A model generated the notes under the pieces. The model did not search any database. It was not told where the DNA came from and worked only from the letters and a program-made list of their open reading frames with translations. This document shows positions 35,624 through 44,198 of a stretch of DNA of 64,000 bases, piece after piece. The translations under genes were made by a program, and so were the position numbers. How positions within the stretch are numbered: the stretch's first letter is position 1; the number at the start of each line of letters is the position of its first letter. The DNA is from Sphingobium sp. TKS (GTDB lineage Bacteria > Pseudomonadota > Alphaproteobacteria > Sphingomonadales > Sphingomonadaceae), in NCBI RefSeq assembly GCF_001563265.1, contig NZ_CP005086.1:131309-195308 (forward strand). Direction: 5' to 3'.

Positions 35624-36208
35624 CTATGAGGTACAAGACGGCGGCAACGCCGCTCGATCAACCGCCAGTCGGCGCATGCCTTCATAGTTCTGGCCCCATA
35701 GACCAATGCGTTGCCGGGCCGCCTGCTGCATCAGCTTCACATAGGCACCGCCAGAATATCGCCGATAATCTACGGCATAGCCCTGCGCGACCATTGTGGC
35801 TGCGAGGCTCGCCCCATTTTTCTTCAGGCGACATGAGAGGTTCAGTCGACCATAGCTGGTTGCGGGGCTGCGACACTGCTGTTCCTGGCGAAGCGCGACA
35901 TCAAACAAGCTGGCTGCACACTCGACGCCCCCATCGCGCTGAACCAGACCTGCCATCGTCTGCGCTGACAGCCGCTTGAGCTGTGGAAGATCATCGTCCG
36001 GCGCATCAATCCCAACAGTGCGAACCGTTGATCCCGCTACCTCCAGCGTATCACCATCAATCACTCGGGGTGCTGGATCGATTAATCGCAGCGACGCAAT
36101 TCGTCCGATCTGCTGCTTTTGCTGTGCCAAGGCATAGACCGACACCGCACCAAACATCAGCGCAAGCATGACCCGTTGATGGTTGGGAAGCCCAGGAAAC
36201 AGCTTCAC
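35624..36208 (-). CDS. Thermonuclease (SNase) family protein
   Basis: This 194-residue protein has an N-terminal hydrophobic segment (VMLALMFGAVSVYALA), so it is probably membrane-anchored or exported. It is followed by a staphylococcal-nuclease OB-fold: VIDGDTLEV (51-54), VRTVGIDAP (R63, D68), and the late YGRLNLSC and LVAQGYAV-type segments (MVAQGYAVDYRRYSG). GTG 36208 overlaps the stop of the primase-like gene as GTGA. Such nucleases are common in conjugative plasmid backbones, near transfer genes. Their role in transfer is not settled. Confidence 0.82.
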   Translation of the reverse strand: MKLFPGLPNHQRVMLALMFGAVSVYALAQQKQQIGRIASLRLIDPAPRVIDGDTLEVAGSTVRTVGIDAPDDDLPQLKRLSAQTMAGLVQRDGGVECAASLFDVALRQEQQCRSPATSYGRLNLSCRLKKNGASLAATMVAQGYAVDYRRYSGGAYVKLMQQAARQRIGLWGQNYEGMRRLAVDRAALPPSCTS

Positions 36209-37089
36209 TGCGAACGGATCTCACGCAAAAGGTCATTCCAGTCGCCAGAGTGCGGCGGCAGCTTCACATCGAGCTGCCGCCCCTTGTCAGTGAGATGCGG
36301 CTCCGCGCGTTCAATGGCGCGCTCTGCCTCACCGCCATGCTGGCTATAGATGATGATCTTGTGGATGCTCTCGGGAATGGTGATGGCCTGATATCGTTCG
36401 ATCCCCAACACCGGCCACACGAAGGTTTCCGGCTCCAGCATGTTCATGACGCTCGCGGCGTCCTCAACCCCTTCTGCGAGCCGCAATATGCCATCGGCAG
36501 GAATTCCACCCCATCGTACGGCGCCACCACCAGGGTTTCCCAACAACCTCTTGGGCTTGGTGATCGCAGCCTTGCCCTTCCCGTCAGCCTGCAAAAAGGT
36601 GCGGTGGATGGCGACCACACCGATATCTTCTTCAACCGGAACAATGAGAGCAGGCGCAAAAGCCTTGTCCTCACCGCCGCCAAACTGACAGCGTGCATCA
36701 AAGCGGGCGGTGATGCCCGTCGGCACGATCGCCCGACCGCGGATATACCGTTCCGCGAGACTGCCGATGAAGGGATCGGCAAAGCGCCACGTAGATAGCG
36801 CCAGCTTATTGAAGTCGGCCTTCCCTCCCTCATGGCGTCGGCCAGGATCATGGCCAGCCGGCGGAGCGAATTGGCCGGTGCGCAGCGCTTCGACAATGGC
36901 ATCGGAGGTGCAGCCGGCGAAGCAGTGAAAGAGCACCGCTTTGCGGCCGACCCGGACCGACAGGCTGGGATCGCCATCGGCATGGGCGGGACAGCGGCAC
37001 ATGGCGTAATCACCCTGCCATTTGCCGCCAAGCTGTCGGACGATGCGTTCGGCATCTCGTGCCACCGCGTCGGGATTGCGACCGCTCAC
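36205..37089 (-). CDS. Toprim-domain primase-like protein
   Basis: This 294-residue protein has an N-terminal zinc-finger-like segment (CRCPAHADGDPSLSVR, later FHCFAGC), as in CHC2 primases, and a Toprim-like core with RLAEGVEDAASVM. It matches the short primase/Toprim proteins of conjugative plasmids. I choose GTG 37089 because AGGAGG lies 5 bases upstream, rather than GTG 37104. It may prime the complementary strand after transfer or act in plasmid replication. It is divergent from the transfer operon, across an AT-rich operator-like region. Confidence 0.8.
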   Translation of the reverse strand: MSGRNPDAVARDAERIVRQLGGKWQGDYAMCRCPAHADGDPSLSVRVGRKAVLFHCFAGCTSDAIVEALRTGQFAPPAGHDPGRRHEGGKADFNKLALSTWRFADPFIGSLAERYIRGRAIVPTGITARFDARCQFGGGEDKAFAPALIVPVEEDIGVVAIHRTFLQADGKGKAAITKPKRLLGNPGGGAVRWGGIPADGILRLAEGVEDAASVMNMLEPETFVWPVLGIERYQAITIPESIHKIIIYSQHGGEAERAIERAEPHLTDKGRQLDVKLPPHSGDWNDLLREIRSQ

Positions 37090-37147
37090 TGGACCTCCTC
37101 TCACTTGCCACTTACCCTAAGGCTAATAAGAATAACGTCACGATACC

Positions 37148-37169
37148 AGCGATATATATATAAATCGCT
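37148..37169. promoter_or_regulatory. AT-rich palindrome in divergent promoter region
   Basis: AGCGAT (37148-37153) and ATCGCT (37164-37169) flank an ATATATATAA core, in an otherwise GC-rich stretch between the divergent primase-like gene and the gene at 37182. AT-rich dyads of this kind can serve as targets for MucR/H-NS-like silencers or local repressors. No binding data can be read here. Confidence 0.4.
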
Positions 37170-37181
37170 GCATGAGGTAAA

Positions 37182-37472
37182 ATGGAACTCGAACTGATCC
37201 TGGAACGCGAACTCACATCCCATCGCCCGGTCGCGGGCACGATCACCGACATTCAGGTGCATCAACGGGATGACGATGGCAAGTGGTACATCAACGTCCG
37301 GGTCAGCTGGCGCGGTTCGACGCCCTACCATGTCGCACTCTACGATAAGAAAAGAATCCGTTTATATTCAAAGATTTCATCAGCCATTCGCCATATTGTG
37401 AATGCCTATGGCTACAGCGCGATGATTGGCGTCAATCCATCGCCCCAATGGAACGATCCATCCCGTTTCTGA
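37182..37472 (+). CDS. Hypothetical protein
   Basis: This 96-residue protein has no recognised family. It begins MELELILERELTSHRPVAGT and contains NVRVSWRGSTPYHVALYDKK, suggesting a small beta-rich cytosolic domain. GAGG four bases upstream of ATG 37182 supports the start. It lies between the divergent promoter and the transfer operon. It could be a small regulator or a plasmid accessory protein. Confidence 0.5.
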   Translation: MELELILERELTSHRPVAGTITDIQVHQRDDDGKWYINVRVSWRGSTPYHVALYDKKRIRLYSKISSAIRHIVNAYGYSAMIGVNPSPQWNDPSRF

Positions 37473-37578
37473 AATCGAAAAACCAGATAATCCCGTAGTT
37501 TCAGGAATTTGCTTCATCGGGGCAGGCTAGGCAGTGCCCTGAAAGCGACTTAAGCTGTTTTTCCATAGAGGTGAAAAC

Positions 37579-37956
37579 ATGCGAAATCGCTTGTCTATTT
37601 CCTTCGGCGTTGCTGCATGCCTTTTGACGTGTGCTACGCCCTATTCGGCCAAGGCCGCCGACAGCACATGGGCTTGTGAGGTGCTGCTGTGCGCGAGCAA
37701 TCCAGGCGGCTGGATGCAATATGCGCAGTGCGTGCCTCCTATCCGCAAACTGCTGCGGAGCCTTGCCCTGGGCGGGAGCTTTCCGACATGCACCGCCGGC
37801 GGTGTCAGGGCGGCGAAGTACAGTGAGCCGAAAAATGGGCGACCCGGCGCTGTCGTCATGACGATGCAAGATGGCAGCCGACAGACCTATTTTGTCCCGA
37901 CACAAGCGGAGGTGGCGCAAGCCGAGGCCTCCGCCATCCCGGGTGGGCCGCAATAA
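37579..37956 (+). CDS. TrbM/KikA-like small secreted protein
   Basis: This 125-residue protein has a signal peptide (LSISFGVAACLLTCATPYSAKAA) and a cysteine-rich core CEVLLCASNPGGWMQYAQC with later CTAGG. It matches the TrbM/KikA-type proteins encoded at the start of many VirB-type transfer operons. GAGG upstream of ATG 37579 supports the start. Its last base overlaps the virB1 ATG. It probably acts in the periplasm during assembly of the transfer apparatus. Confidence 0.7.
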   Translation: MRNRLSISFGVAACLLTCATPYSAKAADSTWACEVLLCASNPGGWMQYAQCVPPIRKLLRSLALGGSFPTCTAGGVRAAKYSEPKNGRPGAVVMTMQDGSRQTYFVPTQAEVAQAEASAIPGGPQ

Positions 37957-38633
37957 TGCAGTTCACGACCGCCGCGATCCTGGGATTGGCAGCACAATGC
38001 GCAAGCGGCGTTGCCCCATCCACGATTGCAGCCGTGGTGCATACCGAAAGCAAAGGTTATCAGTTTGCCCTCAACGTCAACGGTGTGGCCCGGCAACCCG
38101 ATCGCCCGACCAATGCGGCGGATGCGGCGCGCATCGCGCGCAGCTACATCGCCAAAGGCTATTCGGTTGATCTTGGCCTTGGGCAGATCAACTCCAACAA
38201 TATGAATGCGCTCGGTCTTACATGGGTCAGCGTGTTCGATCCCTGCACCAATATCAGCGCGGCCGGACAGGTGCTTGCGGGCAATTACCATCGGGTCCGC
38301 GACGGCAGGATGCCCCAGGAGGCCCTGCGCATCGCTCTCTCGATGTACAATACCGGCAGCCAGATTCGCGGTTTTCGCAACGGCTATGTGCATCGTGTGC
38401 TGAGCAACGCTGGCGTCGCCAATGGTGTGACCCCTGTTGCCTATGCCGCGCCGATAAGCGCCGCAGAAGGCGTCAAGGAGAGCCAGCCCCCAACGACGAC
38501 GCTGGCCGAGCTTGCCGCTGAAAATATGGCCGATGCCGGGCCGACACCGGCGGCATCACCACCGCCCGCCTGGGACGTCTTCTCCCGCGCGGCTTTCGAG
38601 CATGCCCGCCACGCGGAAATAGGAGGAAGCTGA
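37956..38633 (+). CDS. virB1: VirB1-like lytic transglycosylase
   Basis: This 225-residue SLT-family protein has the catalytic glutamate in VVHTESKGY (E31), then GLGQINSNN and LSMYNTGS, the goose-type lysozyme motifs of VirB1. No clear cleavable signal is visible, although the first 20 residues are hydrophobic. It locally opens peptidoglycan for the transfer channel. It overlaps the previous gene by 1 bp and virB2 by TGATG, so the operon is tightly coupled. Confidence 0.87.
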   Translation: MQFTTAAILGLAAQCASGVAPSTIAAVVHTESKGYQFALNVNGVARQPDRPTNAADAARIARSYIAKGYSVDLGLGQINSNNMNALGLTWVSVFDPCTNISAAGQVLAGNYHRVRDGRMPQEALRIALSMYNTGSQIRGFRNGYVHRVLSNAGVANGVTPVAYAAPISAAEGVKESQPPTTTLAELAAENMADAGPTPAASPPPAWDVFSRAAFEHARHAEIGGS

Positions 38634-39010
38634 TGAAATTGAGCGCAGTCTCGCAAATACACCCGTGGCCGGTACGATCGTCCGTCCAGCGCTATGCAAG
38701 GGGCATGTCACCACTGCAACGCAGGGTGACGTCATTTGCCGCCATAGCCGCTATCGTCAGCATTGCGACGCTCCTCTCTCCCGACCCCGCTTTTGCCCAA
38801 TCTGCTAATCTGGAGGGCTTCGCCAATAATGTGCTCAGCCTACTCAGCAATGGCCTGCTGCGCGCCTTGGCGGTGATCGCGGTCATCATCGCGGGCGCGG
38901 GATGGCTAATGGGGCGGGTCAACACCGGTGGCCTTGTCACGGTGATCATCGGGATTGCGATCATCTTTTCCGCGCCGTGGATCGTGGATCAGATCGCAGG
39001 CTCCGCCTGA
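38633..39010 (+). CDS. virB2: VirB2-like major pilin
   Basis: This 125-residue protein has an N-terminal signal region, then mature sequence QSANLEGFANNVLSLLSNGLLRALAVIAVIIAGAGWLMGRVNTGGLVTVIIGIAIIFSAPWIVDQI with two membrane helices, as in TrbC/VirB2 pilins. The long, charged N-terminus before the hydrophobic part (residues 1-25) suggests a Sec signal of unusual length. ATG 38633 follows AGGAGG. It is the pilus subunit of the conjugation system. Confidence 0.87.
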   Translation: MKLSAVSQIHPWPVRSSVQRYARGMSPLQRRVTSFAAIAAIVSIATLLSPDPAFAQSANLEGFANNVLSLLSNGLLRALAVIAVIIAGAGWLMGRVNTGGLVTVIIGIAIIFSAPWIVDQIAGSA

Positions 39011-39068
39011 TAGCCAAGCGGCTCGACACGATGCCGGGCCGCCATTTTCTGAGAGCCAGGAGGACCGC

Positions 39069-39413
39069 TTGGGCGAGGAGAGAGAAGAAATAGCGCGCAA
39101 CACGCTGTTCCTGGCAGTGACGCGCCCTGCCCTATGGGCCGGTATCCCAATTGAGGCCGCCGTGCCGATCCTGTTGGTTTCGGCGATCGTTCTCATCGGC
39201 ACCAATAATCCGATCTATGCCCTCATCACGGCGGCTGTCTGCTATGGCCTCGCCCGCATCGTGGTGCGTCAGGATGTGAATGCCTTTCGGCTGATTTTCC
39301 TGTTCTTCCGCACCAAGGCGGCGAACCGCAACCGGACCTTCTGGGGCGGATCGAGCTACACCCCCCTTCCCCTCAAGGGCATCGCGCGCAAGGGCTTCGG
39401 CCGCCATGGCTAG
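39069..39413 (+). CDS. virB3: VirB3-like inner-membrane protein
   Basis: This 114-residue protein has two hydrophobic segments (AVPILLVSAIVLIG and YALITAAVCYGLARIVV) and the family start TLFLAVTRPALWAGIP. I start at TTG 39069 because a perfect AGGAGG lies 5 bases upstream; an in-frame extension to 38955 overlaps virB2 and looks non-coding. It overlaps virB4 by 8 bp. It anchors VirB4 to the inner membrane in the transfer complex. Confidence 0.85.
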   Translation: MGEEREEIARNTLFLAVTRPALWAGIPIEAAVPILLVSAIVLIGTNNPIYALITAAVCYGLARIVVRQDVNAFRLIFLFFRTKAANRNRTFWGGSSYTPLPLKGIARKGFGRHG

Positions 39414-41796
39414 TGCCCATCGCCTCTCAGCCCAGGTGCCGTTGAAGGTCGCGCTCAAGGAAGTGATGCCGACCAAGTTTCTGCCTTATGCCCGGCATAT
39501 CAACGACCAGATGATCATGCTCGATTCTGGCGCCATTATGCTCAGCTTCGAGTTACAGGGGCGCGCCTTCGAAACCGCCGATGTTCGCGACCTCAACGAT
39601 TGGCACGCCAAATTGAATGGCATGCTCCGCAACCTCCATGATGACCGCCTCTCCATCTGGACGCATCTTGTAAGAGCGCGGGTCGAACAATATCCCGGCG
39701 GCAATTTCCGATCGAAATTCGCCAGCGATCTGGATGCCGCCTATTTCGGTCGGATCAACCGCGAGCGGATGTTCATCAACCGCTTCTTTGTCACCCTGCT
39801 GGTGCGCCCTTCTGCGCATGGCGCCGACAAGCTCATTCATCTCTTCCGGTCCAAAGGCAGGAATGACGCGGCCGCCAATGCAGTCGATCAGAATCTAATC
39901 GAGTTCCTGGAAGACAAGGCCCGGGATTTCGAGAAGCTGATGGCCCGCTGCGAGCCACGCCGCCTCGCCATCTATGGGCAGCGCGGCCTTAAATTCTCCG
40001 AACCGCTGGAAGTCGCCGAGATGGTGATGACCGGCCGCTATCGCCGCGTGCCGATCATTCGCGGTCATCTGGGCAGCGCACTCTATCGGCAGCGGGTCAT
40101 TTTCGGGGGAGAGACCGTGGAAGTCCGCGATGCGGATCGCAGTTCGTTCGGCGGCATATTCGGAATTCGCGAATATCCCGCCTTTACCACGCCTCGCCAG
40201 TTTGAATCCCTCCTCGCCGTCGATTTCGGGTTCGTCCTCACCCAATCCTTCACCTTCCTTGGCCGCGCCACCGCAGCGGAGCGCTTTCGCCTGCGGCAGC
40301 GTCAGATGGAGAATGCCGACGATCGGGCTATCAGCCAGATGCACGATCTGGTCGATGCGGCCGACGATCTCATGTCGAACCGCTTCGTGCTCGGCGACCA
40401 TCATTTTACCCTGGCCGTCTATGGCGGCAGCCTTAAATCCCTGCGCGATCATATGTCGATCGCGCGTGCCGCGCTTGCAGACACAGGCATGGTGGCAGCA
40501 CGCGAGGGGGCCGCCCTGGAAGCCGCCTATTGGAGCCAGCTTGTCGGCAATTTTGCATGGCGGGCGCGGCCGGCGCCGATCACGTCGCTCAATTTCGCGG
40601 CCTTCTCGCCCTTCCATACCTATCCCGCTGGTCACGCAACCGGCAATCATTGGGGCGACGCCATCGCGCTACTCAAGACTAGCGCGCGCAGCCCCTATTT
40701 CTTCAGCTTCCACAAGCGAGATGTCGGACACACGATGGTCATCGGCCCGACTGGCGGTGGCAAGACGGTCCTCTTGAACTTCCTCATGGCACAGGCGGAA
40801 AAGACCGGTGCCCGGCAGATCTTCATCGACAAGGATCGCGGCGCCCAGATTTTTGTGCTGGCGAGCGGCGGCAGCTATCTGACGCTCGCCAACGGCGCAC
40901 CGACGGGCTTCGCTCCATTGAAGGCATTGTCGGACACGCCGGAAGACCGCGCATGGCTATCGCTGTGGATCCGCCAATTGGTTCGCGTCGAAGGACGGGC
41001 CATTTCCATTCAGGAAGAAAAGCGGATTGATGATGGCATTGCGGCCGTCATGAAACTGCCGCCCGCTGCCCGCTCGCTCGATGCGTTGCGGACCATGCTC
41101 GGCATGGCCGATGAAGGCGGGGTGGGCGCGAGGCTGGAGAAATGGACCTCGCGCGGCGCGCTGGGCTGGGTGTTCGATAACGCCGCAGACGAAATGACGC
41201 TCGACGCCCGCTTCATCGGCTTCGACATGACCGATTTTCTCGACAATGCCGATATTCGCGCTCCGTTGATGCTCTATCTGTTCCATCGCATCGACAAGCT
41301 GCTGACCGGCGAGCGCACCATGATCGTGATCGACGAATTCTGGAAGGCGCTGGGTGACAATGCATTTCGCAGCTTCGCGCAGGACGGCTTGAAGACATAC
41401 CGCAAGCGCAATGCGCTCATGGTGTTCGCGACCCAATCGCCCGGCGATGCGCTCAAGAGCGACATCAGCCATTCCATCCTTGAGCAGGTCGCGACGAAGA
41501 TAATGCTCCCCAACCCCAATGGCCAGCGGCGGGACTATATCGAGGGCTTCTCCATGACGGAGGCCGAATTTGTCCTCATCCGCGAGGAGCTTGCCCAAGA
41601 ATCCCACAAATTTCTGGTGAAGCAGGGTCACGATTCTGTTGTCGTCGAATTGGATCTGACCGGCCTCGACAATGAGCTGGCCGTTTTGTCAGGCCGGGCG
41701 GAAACGACCGCCGTCGCCTGCGAGGTGATCGCCGAACATGGCCGCGATCCTGCCACGTGGCTCCCCATTTTCCATCAGCGCCGACGCTCAAGTTGA
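39406..41796 (+). CDS. virB4: VirB4 ATPase
   Basis: This 796-residue AAA+-like ATPase powers the type IV secretion complex. Walker A is GPTGGGKT near residue 446, and Walker B is MIVIDEFWKAL near 640, followed by TYRKRNALMVFATQSPGD, typical of the C-terminal part. The N-terminal half (CagE/TrbE-like) has VPLKVALKEVMPTKFLPY. It is full length with no frameshift. It overlaps virB3, and virB5 follows after 14 bp. Confidence 0.92.
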   Translation: MASAHRLSAQVPLKVALKEVMPTKFLPYARHINDQMIMLDSGAIMLSFELQGRAFETADVRDLNDWHAKLNGMLRNLHDDRLSIWTHLVRARVEQYPGGNFRSKFASDLDAAYFGRINRERMFINRFFVTLLVRPSAHGADKLIHLFRSKGRNDAAANAVDQNLIEFLEDKARDFEKLMARCEPRRLAIYGQRGLKFSEPLEVAEMVMTGRYRRVPIIRGHLGSALYRQRVIFGGETVEVRDADRSSFGGIFGIREYPAFTTPRQFESLLAVDFGFVLTQSFTFLGRATAAERFRLRQRQMENADDRAISQMHDLVDAADDLMSNRFVLGDHHFTLAVYGGSLKSLRDHMSIARAALADTGMVAAREGAALEAAYWSQLVGNFAWRARPAPITSLNFAAFSPFHTYPAGHATGNHWGDAIALLKTSARSPYFFSFHKRDVGHTMVIGPTGGGKTVLLNFLMAQAEKTGARQIFIDKDRGAQIFVLASGGSYLTLANGAPTGFAPLKALSDTPEDRAWLSLWIRQLVRVEGRAISIQEEKRIDDGIAAVMKLPPAARSLDALRTMLGMADEGGVGARLEKWTSRGALGWVFDNAADEMTLDARFIGFDMTDFLDNADIRAPLMLYLFHRIDKLLTGERTMIVIDEFWKALGDNAFRSFAQDGLKTYRKRNALMVFATQSPGDALKSDISHSILEQVATKIMLPNPNGQRRDYIEGFSMTEAEFVLIREELAQESHKFLVKQGHDSVVVELDLTGLDNELAVLSGRAETTAVACEVIAEHGRDPATWLPIFHQRRRSS

Positions 41797-41810
41797 GAGG
41801 AGAGGTAAGG

Positions 41811-42521
41811 ATGAAGGGCAAAAGACTTCACTATTGGGTGGCAGGGGCCTCGCTTCTGACCATCGCAACGTCAGCGCAGGCGCAGGGAATCCCCGTCAGC
41901 GATACCCGTGGCTTATTCCAGCAGCTGGAGCAAGTTCGCCAGGGCGTGTCGATGCTGCAGCAGGGCGCCAATCAACTTCAGCAGGCCCGCGACCTGTATC
42001 GCGATCTCAACAAGGCGACCGATATCGGGAGCATTGCGAGCAGCCTGCGCACCGACGCCATGCGAGAGTTGAACGTGTCTTCCGGCAGTCTGGACGGTTA
42101 TGCCAACGGAAATCTGGATGTGATCGGTCGTCTGCGTGGCCGTTCCGACAGCGTGTATCAAGGCTTGATGGGGCAGCTGTCCCCCGATGTCTCGGACAGC
42201 ACGCGCGCAAGCTATGAGACCGGCGCACGAAGCGCGGCCGTTACGGCGGGCCTGGCGGGATCGGTGGGCGATTCCGTGACAAGTCGCCGCGAAGGCCTGG
42301 AAGAACTGCGCAGCCGCCTGGCCACCGCGAACTCAGCGGCAGAACGCGCCGACATGAGCGCTCGCCTTCAGCTGGAACAGGCGCAGATGACGAATGACAT
42401 GATGGCCCTGCAAGCGGTCGAGCTGCAACGCCGCGCGAAGGCCGAAGCCGATTATCAGGGATATGTCACGCTCCAGCAGCGGGAAGCCGCGAAATTCCGT
42501 CGCCAGATGGGGATCGACTAA
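41811..42521 (+). CDS. virB5: VirB5-like minor pilin
   Basis: This 236-residue protein has a signal peptide (HYWVAGASLLTIATSAQAQG) and long alpha-helical segments rich in Q/E/A (FQQLEQVRQGVSMLQQGANQ...), as in VirB5/TraC pilus-tip proteins. ATG 41811 follows AGGTAAGG; an earlier frame start at 41757 overlaps virB4 and is unlikely. Its stop TAA overlaps the next ATG (TAATG). It probably sits at the pilus tip and helps contact recipient cells. Confidence 0.83.
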   Translation: MKGKRLHYWVAGASLLTIATSAQAQGIPVSDTRGLFQQLEQVRQGVSMLQQGANQLQQARDLYRDLNKATDIGSIASSLRTDAMRELNVSSGSLDGYANGNLDVIGRLRGRSDSVYQGLMGQLSPDVSDSTRASYETGARSAAVTAGLAGSVGDSVTSRREGLEELRSRLATANSAAERADMSARLQLEQAQMTNDMMALQAVELQRRAKAEADYQGYVTLQQREAAKFRRQMGID

Positions 42522-42826
42522 TGCGGATACCACTTATCCTTGCCGCCACCTCCCTGGCGCTGTCTGCGTGCTCGCCGTCCGAGAAGGCGCAGACGGGAGA
42601 CGGCCTTCGTTCAGACATTCCTCTTCGCACGGTCGCGTATTTCATCAAAAATGACAGCGATCGGGCTGAAATGGACGCAGTATGTACCGCTTGGAAGGGT
42701 TCGCAGCGCCCGATCACGAGCTGGCCCGCTGTTGTGACCGAAAACTGCAACAATGCCGACACCGCTCGATATCAGCTGATCCAAAAGCGCGAGCGTGAAA
42801 AATTCAAAAAGCAAATGGGCATCTGA
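42521..42826 (+). CDS. eexN: EexN-like entry-exclusion lipoprotein
   Basis: This 101-residue lipoprotein has a lipobox LSAC near residue 17. The mature part has TVAYFIKNDSDRAEMDAVC and VVTENCNNADTARYQ, matching the EexN pattern in which a short chain ends in an NC.NA.A motif. Its ATG shares a base with the virB5 stop. Entry-exclusion lipoproteins between virB5 and virB6 reduce redundant transfer into cells that already hold the plasmid. Confidence 0.75.
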   Translation: MRIPLILAATSLALSACSPSEKAQTGDGLRSDIPLRTVAYFIKNDSDRAEMDAVCTAWKGSQRPITSWPAVVTENCNNADTARYQLIQKREREKFKKQMGI

Positions 42827-42848
42827 TGCCGCGATAGGGCGATAACCG

Positions 42849-43856
42849 ATGGATTTCCCGATCTTCGAGACCATGATGAATTCAGTGGATGGCGCCCTCG
42901 CCGGCATCATCGCTCTCTATTCCTCGGTGATCGGCATTATTTCTGCTCCGCTCCGTGTCGGCGTGACCATCTATATCATCCTGCTGGGCGGCGCGATCCT
43001 GAGAGGAGCTGTGCAATATCCCGCGCGTGAATTTGTCTATCGTGCGCTGAAACTCGCGGCCCTTACATGGGCAGTCAGCTCCCTCTATGGCGCGTCTGTC
43101 GGTCTATTCACAATGCATGGGTTGCCCGGTCAGTTCGCCAGCGCGCTCGGCGGTGCGGATATCAACGGTCTCGGCGGTTATTTCGACACGCTGTTACAAG
43201 GCGCGGCGCGAGCCATCGCAAAGATCACCGAAATCGTCGACGAGCATACTCAAGAGGCCGGGAAGAACTTGGTCGGCATTCCCAATAATTTTGTGGAGAT
43301 CATCCTCGCTGCCATCGCCAATCTCGTCATATTGATTGCCGCTCTGCTGTCATGTGCACTCGGCTTCACAATTTGCGCCTTTGCCCTCTTCGCACTCGCG
43401 CTGCTGGCAGTCGTCGGACCACTTTTCGTGGCCGCTTTGCTATTCGATTCTACACGGGGATGGTTCTTCTCATGGATGGGGTCGGCGATCAGCTATATCA
43501 TGCTGGTCGTCTTCGCGCTGCTGGTCACCCTCTTCATCTCGCAAACGACCGACACCTTCATCAACGCAATCTCGAACGAGGACAGCGTGCTGGTCGCCGC
43601 ATTCAAAGCTCTGTCATTCTATGTGCTGGGCTTCTACTTCTTCCTGCAGATCCCCAGCCTGGCATCGGGCCTGGGTGGCGGTGGCCCTGCCCTGGCAGCC
43701 CAATTTGCCAACGCCGTTACAGTGAACTTCGCCCCGGCCGCTGGCCGCACCATGGCGGGCGCACCCTCAAGCGGCGTCCGCGCCATTGGTGCTGGCGCCT
43801 GGCAATTGGGTGGCAGCCGAAACGGCGGCGGCGGAACGTTGACCCGCACGCGATAG
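42849..43856 (+). CDS. virB6: VirB6-like polytopic membrane protein
   Basis: This 335-residue protein has five or more membrane helices, including VIGIISAPLRVGVTIYIILLGGAIL, LVILIAALLSCALGFTICAFALFALALLAVVGPLFVAALLF and SYIMLVVFALLVTLFISQ. The VGPLFVAALLF stretch matches the TrbL/VirB6 core. The C-terminus is a glycine-rich tail (GGSRNGGGGTLTRTR). It forms part of the inner-membrane channel of the transfer system. Confidence 0.85.
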   Translation: MDFPIFETMMNSVDGALAGIIALYSSVIGIISAPLRVGVTIYIILLGGAILRGAVQYPAREFVYRALKLAALTWAVSSLYGASVGLFTMHGLPGQFASALGGADINGLGGYFDTLLQGAARAIAKITEIVDEHTQEAGKNLVGIPNNFVEIILAAIANLVILIAALLSCALGFTICAFALFALALLAVVGPLFVAALLFDSTRGWFFSWMGSAISYIMLVVFALLVTLFISQTTDTFINAISNEDSVLVAAFKALSFYVLGFYFFLQIPSLASGLGGGGPALAAQFANAVTVNFAPAAGRTMAGAPSSGVRAIGAGAWQLGGSRNGGGGTLTRTR

Positions 43857-43866
43857 GAGAAATGCC

Positions 43867-44196
43867 GTGAATATCGTCAAGGCCCTCGTGCCGCTTGCCC
43901 TTCTTACCATTCCATTGGCCGCCCCCGTCTTTGCGGCCAAGGAAGCCAAGGTCCCGCGCTGCAATGGCCAGTCCAAGCGGCCCGCCAACCCCTATGGGAC
44001 AATCCTCCCGACGCTCCCCGCGCGCGGTGCTGCGGCACCCACGCCTGCAATCCCGCCGACCCAGTTCTTTCCTTCACCCAGCAGTCCGCAAAGCGATGGT
44101 CCAGCAGCGAAGGTGGATCGCGTGCCACCGATCAGCGAGGCCACGCCTCCCCCTGCCCCCGGCGCGACCTCTCGCGCCGTCTATGCGAGTTGCTGA
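43867..44196 (+). CDS. Small periplasmic protein in virB7 position
   Basis: This 109-residue protein has a signal peptide ending in APVFA|AKEAK. The mature part is proline- and alanine-rich with only two cysteines, C32 and the final C109. VirB7 in model systems is a short lipoprotein, but here no lipobox is visible. GTG 43867 has TAGGAG 8 bases upstream. Its position between virB6 and virB8 suggests a VirB7-like outer-membrane-complex role, possibly by disulfide, but this is inference. Confidence 0.65.
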   Translation: MNIVKALVPLALLTIPLAAPVFAAKEAKVPRCNGQSKRPANPYGTILPTLPARGAAAPTPAIPPTQFFPSPSSPQSDGPAAKVDRVPPISEATPPPAPGATSRAVYASC

Positions 44197-44198
44197 CC

